The notes below the pieces were generated by a model. That model was given only the letters and a program-made list of their open reading frames with translations, was not told where the DNA came from and did not search any database. From assembly GCA_014773175.1 (NCBI GenBank), contig VXCM01000974.1, positions 62,001-126,000 of the forward strand: 64,000 nt of DNA, read 5' to 3'. Below, piece by piece: positions 51,430 to 59,867 of the stretch (position 1 is the first letter of the stretch; each line of letters begins with the position of its first letter). The DNA comes from Lucifuga dentata (lineage: Eukaryota; Chordata; Actinopteri; Ophidiiformes; Bythitidae). A program made the translations under genes and the position numbers.

Positions 51430-51442
51430 GTCTGTCTGTCTG
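51384..51442. repeat. (CT)n and (TGTC)n microsatellite
   Basis: CT tract followed by TGTC units. Confidence 0.9.
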
Positions 51443-51545
51443 TCACTCACACGACACACACTCACATATATTTACTGTCTCAGGAAAGCAGATAGGTTTT
51501 AGCATTAGACTTTTATGGGAAACAAGTGCCTAAGTTCTAAAAGTT

Positions 51546-51580
<35 letters not shown>

Positions 51581-51581
51581 A
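51546..51581. repeat. (GAAA)n microsatellite
   Basis: About nine GAAA units. Confidence 0.9.
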
Positions 51582-53379
51582 GGCTGTTGCACACTGTTTC
51601 ACATTTGGGCAAGTAAAAACTGGGGAAATAATGATTTCTTAGCTCTCTCTAGTGGCCACTTGCTGTCATTACATTTATAGTAGCCACTATAGTGTTCATT
51701 GGTAAATGTACGTAGCTAAGTGTCAGTTTGCATAGCTACAAATGAACTGTCAGTATTTCACTGATTATTTGAAGAGATTAGCAGTGATGAACAAATGTCA
51801 TTTGTGATGTATTTACTGCTGTCAGTTTGAATCAGACTGATTAAAAATAAGAGACTGCTTAAAGGACCATACCACACATGTTGCATGTTTGAGCCTAATC
51901 TATTTATCTACAGTATCTATAAAGACAGTAATCTCTGCCTGTCTGTGGCACCATTATCTCTAGAACCCGTCACTGTATGAAGTTGAAATTCGGCAGGTTC
52001 ATTGCTAAGGACCCAAGGATGTGCAGTGTAGCGTGTGAAGTTGTTTGGATGAGTGGTTCTCGAATTCAGCTGTGCTAGTAAAAAGTAGTGCACCTGCGGC
52101 AGGATACGCTCCAGGCACAGCAGTATATGCTCTGCTCCATAGGCATGGCAAGCTGTGGGAATGGGCACTGCACTTTTGCCTCAATGCAAATTCAGAACTG
52201 TTTAATATTGCCAGACTTTGGCTATCCAACTTTACAAAGGAAATTTCTTGCTTACTGCATATTTTTATTTTTTGCTTTCCTGTTTATAAGCGCAATAGCA
52301 ATAGTATTGCACGCACAGACAGGCACACTTGCACATTTATCTGTGCATTCCAAAAGTCACAGTGTCTCTTTCATTTCACCAGTTATTTTCTGATGCTTGA
52401 AAACATGCAGTGAGGACTAACCTTAACCCTAACCACTGAAGTGTTTTGTTTACATCTCAGAAATGTGCACATATGCAAACCCGTGTTTCTGCATCCAGGG
52501 TGCTTCAGGTCAAAGCTGTATAAACACAGGTATTGGCTATGGACCACTTAAAAAAGAAAATATAAATACACTGTCCAAAAAAAAAAAAAATCTGACATAG
52601 GCAAAAGATTGGAATTGAACATCAAGACTTGAAGTGTAAATGTAGCCTTACAAGTCTCATGCTTTGTGGATGTGTCTGTTCAACCATGTGTTTTACACAT
52701 TATGAAAATTAAGCACTAATCACAAGCAAAGGTTTCAAAGCAGTTCATAACCCATGGGTTTATCTTACTGGATGCATTTCTTTCATTTCTTTTGGTGTGA
52801 ACATTGTATTTTGCATCTTGTTAGGTCACAGTAAAATGAGGGAAAATAAAATGAAATAAAATACATGTTCAAATTAATTCAACCACTTAAGCAAAATAAC
52901 TTTGCTTGTATGGCTGCCAGGATCTGTAAACATATTTGATCATAGATGTATATAATTTTGAATTCTTATAATACTAAACATACACTCCCTCTGTAACACT
53001 GGCAACAAAATCGTAGAAGTCACAGCAGCAAAATCTGATGTTTAGGGCTTTATATGAATATGAATAGTCAGAGGAAACAGTGAAACATCTTTACAAAGAA
53101 CAGTGGACATAAAAAGACATACAAAGCCTTTGTGATGAAAATGAAGAAACTTGTTATATGGAATGTTCAATCTAACAGTGCACTCAAGTATAAACTTTCA
53201 TAAATACATTAAAATGGATTTTTTTCATTGGAGGTTTTTGTTCCTAGTCATCAGCAGTATCTTTCTCATATGTATATGGGAAACCATGGGATCATAGTTT
53301 TTCTTTGATTTTGTTTTGTTCTCTCTCTAACTTTACCCAGGTGATCCCATCTAACAAATCAAAGTTATTACTTTTCCTC

Positions 53380-53408
53380 TTTATTTATTTTTTTATTTTC
53401 TTTATTTA
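53380..53408 (-). terminator. opn4x: cluster of possible opn4x polyadenylation signals
   Basis: Several overlapping AATAAA words on the minus strand lie about 680 bases past the opn4x stop codon. They are the first dense cluster in that direction. The AT-rich sequence may be part of a repeat, so the assignment is tentative. Confidence 0.35.
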
Positions 53409-53525
53409 TTTCTTACAGGGACAATGTACTATACATTAATAAACATTTCTGTAAATCTTCCAGAGTTAGCCAAAGGCTAATTTTCATCTGTAGTCCCTGG
53501 CCAGATGTTAAAAGCATCCTATTAC

Positions 53526-53529
<4 letters not shown>

Positions 53530-53559
<30 letters not shown>

Positions 53560-53575
53560 NAACAAAAAAAAAAAC
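53530..53575. repeat. poly-A run with N
   Basis: About 40 A with an N at 53560, inside the probable opn4x 3'UTR. Confidence 0.8.
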
Positions 53576-54019
53576 CCTGTATAATTGTAAACACATAACA
53601 AATACGATAAAATAAAATAAAAACAACAACAAATGAAATTAGTTGAACGAATCAGCGTTATATGTTAGTCTATAGTAATTCATGCAAACAATTACAAGAC
53701 CAAAGTTGTAAATCTGAAAAATACTCCATATATGAAATTTAGTACTCTAGAGGAACCTTAAAGATTTTGTTTAGGTTAATATCTAACAATTCCTTTAAAA
53801 CTTTAAGTTTGAATCAAAACTGCTTAGCTTCCAGCAGAGAAACTGTGATGGTTATGACCTAAAATGTAAACATTTAAACTTGAGAATCTGAATCAGAATT
53901 TAATGAAACATCTTAGCTTGACCAACAAATGTTCATAGAGCCTGGGCCTTATGAGAACATGGTGTTATTTTACGTTGAGGACCTAATAGAAACCCATGCC
54001 AAGGTGCCCCTGCCAAAGT

Positions 54020-54059
54020 AAAAAAAAAAAAAAAAAAAANAAAAAAAAAAAAAAAAAAA
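54020..54059. repeat. poly-A run with N beside the opn4x stop
   Basis: About 39 A with an N at 54040, beginning 27 bases past the stop codon on the transcribed strand. Confidence 0.85.
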
Positions 54060-54085
54060 CACCTGAAATGAACAATAGAACCAGG

Positions 54086-54466
54086 TCATACTGTTTCAGA
54101 TAAGATGACAAAACCGTTGTTCCCCATTGCCCCAGAACTCTCCTTCAAGCAGTCAGTATCATCTTTGATATGGCTACCCTCAGATGTGGGACTGATGACA
54201 ATTATGCGGGGAATCTCCTCAGTGGACATTGGATTAGCAGAGTAATTCTTTCCAAAATTCAGGAAATCAACAGAGTGTTGTTTGAGATTGCTCAGCCTAT
54301 TGTTGCTGGTTCTGCTATCCTCTTCTCTAAGACCTGAGATTTCATTTTTCAGACTCTGGCTCCGCCTTCTGGTAAGGACCAATAGGGGAAAAGTTGCTAT
54401 GGTGAGGGATCTGGAGACCAACTCGTGCTCGTGGGTGCTGATTGATTCACTCAAAACACATGGATG
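54086..54466 (-). CDS. opn4x: opn4x exon 9 (C-terminus and stop)
   Basis: Phase-0 acceptor AAATACTAG|CAT leads to 126 residues (422-547), starting HPCVLSESISTHEHE and ending GNNGFVILSETV, then TGA. It includes IPRIIVISPTSEG, a conserved-looking distal tail motif. The acceptor pyrimidine tract is modest, so the exact boundary is a little uncertain. Confidence 0.82.
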   Translation of the reverse strand, partial: HPCVLSESISTHEHELVSRSLTIATFPLLVLTRRRSQSLKNEISGLREEDSRTSNNRLSNLKQHSVDFLNFGKNYSANPMSTEEIPRIIVISPTSEGSHIKDDTDCLKESSGAMGNNGFVILSETV

Positions 54467-54907
54467 CTAGTATTTTAAAGACACACACACAGACACACAC
54501 ACACACACACACACATAAATACATAAAAACATTCAATCACAAGCATGAATACATGTACATATGAAAATATACTTAGTAAATATCTGATGTATAAATGTAA
54601 TCTTATTATTCAGGCATTTCACCATATGCTGATTTTGACCAAATCTTTCTTATTTTGGTAAGGGCTAACTGTCTTATGAAATGTATAAAATTATATAAAA
54701 GTATATATATTTAAATGTATAAAATCTGTCCAGGGTGTACCCCGCCTCTCGCCCTATGACTGCTGGGATAGGCTCCAGCCCCCCCCCGTGACCCTCAACA
54801 GGACAAACGGGTTTAGAAAATGGATGGATGGATATATAAAAGTGTGTATGTGTGTGTATATATATAAAATACAATTACAATACAGTAGATAGCCTGACCT
54901 GCCCTGT

Positions 54908-54961
<54 letters not shown>

Positions 54962-56374
54962 ATATATGCAGTACTGTTCAACTTAATCCCTCCATCATTT
55001 AGATTCTGTGTATAATGCAACTGTCTTATTTTTGAGTGTTTCATCCCAGAAAATAAAATTTTTTATTCTCTGTTCAAAGTTGTGTAAGTATATGCAAAAG
55101 CAATGAAAAATATTGTGACTTTATATGCTAATATAAACAAGAACACTCACTTAAGCACAAAAATTACAAACCCCTAACACATTTGAGCTGAATTTCACAA
55201 TTTCCATGTGCTGTCACCTTGTCTTTTGTGTGGGTCTTGCCTGTGTTCTGCTCCACTTTTTTCTTACAAGACTTGCCTCTGTTAGAATGGATGGATGGCA
55301 GCCGTCTGAAGGAAGCAGCTGATTTCCTGCTCAAAGGGTCCATCTCTACATCCCCAAACACCTTCAGGAGAATAGAATAGAATAGAATAGAATAGAATAG
55401 AATAGAACAGAACAGCCTGACCTGTGGTAGATTCAACTAANAGAATAGAATAGAATAGAATAGAATAGAATAGAACAGAACAGCCTGACCTGTGGTAGAT
55501 TCAACTAAAACCTGACCACTAACGCATCAATTTGAGAGTAATACTAAACTCAAACCCTCTTGGGGAACAAAATGATTAATTTTTAACATATATACAAAAT
55601 AACATGTTGTTTATGCATTCACTCATTAACATATCTCATGCAGTCTCCATTATGTATTATGCAAGCGTTTTCATGATTTCAGGGCAATTGAGATGATAAC
55701 TTATTAGTAATACAATCATTTAATATGCATTCATTTCACATTCAGTTCATTAGTAACATTACCAAGTCAGTGGAGATGTAGGCAGCAGCAGCAGCAATGA
55801 CATGAGTCCTTGATGCTGTAGACTGTCTGCTAATGATGGAGTCCCTGAAAGAGGACTCACTGATGGAGGATGAGGTGCAATCCTTTCGAGGAGTGGGAGA
55901 CAGAAACCTCAGGCAGCGAAACTTCTCTGCCAGAGTAATCCTAACGTGTACAAAGTAAAACAGAAACATGGGCACAATTCATTCAGAATGAGTTATTTAA
56001 CAGTTAGATATCATTGTCTTCAATGTCTAAAGTTTAAATTCTGAAATATTTCAAAGAAAATCAATACAGTTCTATTACAGTTATAGTTTTATTTACCGGT
56101 ATTTGGTGTGCTTGATAGCATAAATGAAAGTGTTGTAGATAGTGGAGGCTTTCGCTATGACAGCAGGAACAGTCTTAGAGTAAGGCGACAGGATATTGGC
56201 ATGCCTAATGAGATAGAATACAGAATCAACTCTATCATCATTGCAGCCGAATATTTATGTTCATCTTGTAAAGTTTAGTTTCTGTTTGTATCATAGCAAT
56301 ACAATATGCTTCAAAATTATCTTTAATTCTCCATATTTTGTAACATAATGAAGGTGTGTATGTGTGCCTGCATG

Positions 56375-56416
<42 letters not shown>

Positions 56417-59400
56417 GTGTTGTGTTGTGTTTGTGTGTGTGTGTGTGGCTACCATTCCTTGCAGATGGGTAGGATAAAGATGGAAATTCAAGGTTACATG
56501 ACTAAATCCCCTTCTATTCCCTAGAAAAATGCATTCTTCAGTAAACGTACAAAAGGTTGGACATGCAGATGACCCATGAGCAACTTCACCATCTGTCGCA
56601 ATACATGTCATTCACTAATAGCCCTTCAGCTGACAAAATTATATAATAAGAATTCTTTGTCATTAAAGGGATGTTTGCATGTCTGACACTTGGAACCTAA
56701 TTTTTTTTAATGTTATAAGTCATTGATCTTGGATTATGATGCAATGACAATACAAAGCAATGCAATGCAATGTGATTGACTTGACAGTTTTAATTATATT
56801 ATATTTTTTGAGTGCTTGCAAGAAGAAATCCTGATTCTGTATCAGCTCAAAGGGAGAGAAAGGTGTGAACATTCTATTTGGAGTCTCATTCATTGATTGT
56901 TAAAGAATATCAGTCAGGATTGTGGCTGACTAATGCTGTTAGCATATAGTTCCTCAAAGCTGCCCACACACCCATAGCCCAAACACCAAGATCTTGAACT
57001 TTGTGCTAAATATTCAGTAAGTCCTTGGAGCCCACTGACTCCTCAGGACCCCCTTCTTACAGCTTACTGTTGGTAGTAACTAGAAGGACAGGTGAGATGC
57101 CCTGCCAAGTCATTGGGCAGCTGAGGCCATGGTGATCTTATGGCCAAATGCAGTTTCTTTCCAAGGTCCTCAGAAATTCACCAGTCACAATCTACCACAC
57201 TTAATACTTAGAACTTGTTTGTCCTCAGCAAGAGGTAGTGATGGACAGTAAGAGGTCAGCCTGTGTCTGGTCAGGGATGTAACCAAATACATCAGCTATA
57301 CTAAAGTAGGGCACTCATACAAATCCATAGCTTGTTTAAGGCCTGCCCACTTAAACAGATCTATCTATCTATATCTGCATAAGCATACACACCTTGCATA
57401 AGAGCACAAATATAAATTCTGAATATATAGAACTTGCTGAATTGCTGGCTGTGGCAGTGATGTTATTTTTATCTGTTAAAATCTTGTTTACCCGGCCCAG
57501 GAAATCAGTGTAACACAGGCGTATGGTGACCAGGAGAGAACATAGACCACAATGACGACAAAGGCGATCTTGGCCAATTTCCATTCACTCCTGATGGATT
57601 TCTGCTGGATCAGGGTGGATTTCCTCACCTGAGTCCCGAGCCGTTCTACATCCCTATAGGTGGAGCAGGATGGAATAAGNGGTGGATTTCCTCACCTGAG
57701 TCCCGAGCCGTTCTACATCCCTATAGGTGGAGCAGGATGGAATAAGCAGTTAAAGTGGGAATTACTTCCTGAAACGAGTTGTGAATGTGATATTGGACAA
57801 TTCAGACGGTCAGCAAGAAACCCAAGCAAAAAAAAAAAAAAAAAAAAGTTAAGTAAATAATGTCACATGCTGGGATGTAAAGACAGAAAAAAAAGGATTT
57901 GGGATTGGAAAGTTACCTGCTTGTCTTCCATATAGCCAGAAACATGAAGAGATAGCAATACAGGATGACTCCCAGTGGAATGAAGAAAACAAAACAGCAC
58001 AGCATCATCGTGTAGCTCCTGTTCACCACTGAGTACGTGACATAATCCCATGTACAAGATGTCATCAGGCCCTCTGGGATATAGGAACCTGGAAGAGCCA
58101 AAAGACATTTTTTTAAATTTTCCTTTTTATACAGGAGGCAAGGTACTGGAACACAAATCACTGGTATTATAAGTCATTTGACATTAGCCGATGTTTTGGA
58201 TCGCAGCTGAACTCTATTAGCACAGATGGACAAATGAAGATTAGTGATATTATCTGACAGGATGGATTCCAGAACAGATTATTTGCCTGTTACTGCTGGA
58301 AGTACATCACAGTTACAGTACTTCCCCCCCCCCCCNTCCCCCCCCCCCTTCAGCTTTGTGTTTGGCAGTTGTTACAATACTTGTCACTAACTTCGCTGCT
58401 TGCCTGGGCAGGCCACATGCGGCACCTCAACTGTTTCTTTTTACCTACTTTGATTGAGTTTCACCAGAAGGATGTTCAAGTTATTTCTGTCCCCTTATGT
58501 CCAGGCTAACCAAGTATGAGTCACTTGTGCAGCAACAAAACCTATCCAAGTGGCGAGTGTCTTTGAACAACGCATCTCAGATACCACTACCACTGAGACA
58601 TTGAAAGCTATATTAATAATTTCCTATTAAAGGCACTCACTCCAGCCAATGAGAGGAGTCCAAGCCAAGGAATAGAGCCAGACAACTAGGATGGCCATAG
58701 TGGTTCTTCTTTTGGAGCTTGAGTGCATGGCCTTCAGGGGTTTGGTGATAACCAGGTAGCGGTCAACAGAGATGGCTAGTAGGTTTATCATTGATGTGAT
58801 GCCAAACAAGGCTCCACAGAATGCATACATCTTACAACCTACAGAGAAGGAACACATACAAATATAGAAATGGCTTAAACTACTATTACAATGACATATC
58901 TGTGTTTTCGATAAAGCTTGTCTTCAGTGCTTTATTAAGAAAGACAAGGAATCAGAGCAGGACTCAACAGAGAAAAGAAAAGCATTACCCATTTCTCCAA
59001 ACACCCATTCCTTGTAGAGGCAACTGATGAAGAAGATGGGGGACTGTGTGAAGGCCATGAGGAAGTCACTGACTGCCAGGTTCATTATAAAGTAGTTAGG
59101 CAGGTTACGAAGCTTCTTGTTACTACAAAGATAAAGGAAAAGGGAAGTTTTATAGTTAGTATATGCAAATTTACTTTGTTATGCTACAGTTGTCAGCTTC
59201 TGGGATTTATTGCATTTATATATATCTATATATATAGATATATATACACACACATACTGTATATCTTGTAATTATATATTCATTGAAATTACAATTATAT
59301 GAATCAAATGTTTAGATTGTTGAAATCAGATCTGTAAGACCCACTTTTCTTGGCCACCTTTCTGGAATCCTCCCCTGCTGTCTGCCATCACTCAATAAAG

Positions 59401-59806
59401 AATGATGGCAGACAGCATCTTCCTCTTGTCATTATAGTGGACAAACTCTTCTTGTCCTGATTAAAATCTGTTTCTTCCTGATCGTTTGACTCTGAGCACC
59501 ATAGAATCAAGTTTTCTAATTGTGTGTGTCTTGTATTTTTGTGAATGAAAGTATGTATGTGTCATTAGTTATGTGTCTAAACACGCTTGTGTATTTTTCT
59601 ACAGCCTTAGATTTCACAGAATCATTCCTATGTTTCCCAGTTCTACTGTATATAGCACAAAAGAGCACATAAAGGGTTAGGATTAGGATTAGGGTTAGTC
59701 TGTTAATACATACTTAATATGTGTTAACAGAATATTGAACTGGGGAACATAGGACCCTGGCAACTTAGATACGTTCTCGATTTCACTTCATTCCAAGGAA
59801 ATTGTT

Positions 59807-59867
<61 letters not shown>

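Larger units (their letters stand above)
43636..54085. other. interval between the opn4x stop and the pdlim5 5'UTR exon
   Basis: It must hold the 3'UTR of opn4x on the right and the pdlim5 promoter and non-coding first exon on the left. I recognise a Tigger-like MITE, an L2-type tail, microsatellites, interrupted poly-A runs and a possible TATA box. No other protein gene is convincing. Confidence 0.6.
54467..55217. other. opn4x intron 8
   Basis: Contains (CA)n, an L2-type 3' tail and a (GATA)n tract. No gene seen. Confidence 0.7.

Noticed and set aside
52045..52413. Plus-strand open frame of 122 codons
   Set aside because: No domain, no splice partner, and the opposite strand is also open over part of it. 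Most likely chance.
57681..57746. Second partial copy of opn4x exon 5
   Set aside because: It is identical to the true exon end and separated by a single N, matching the assembly-join pattern elsewhere.
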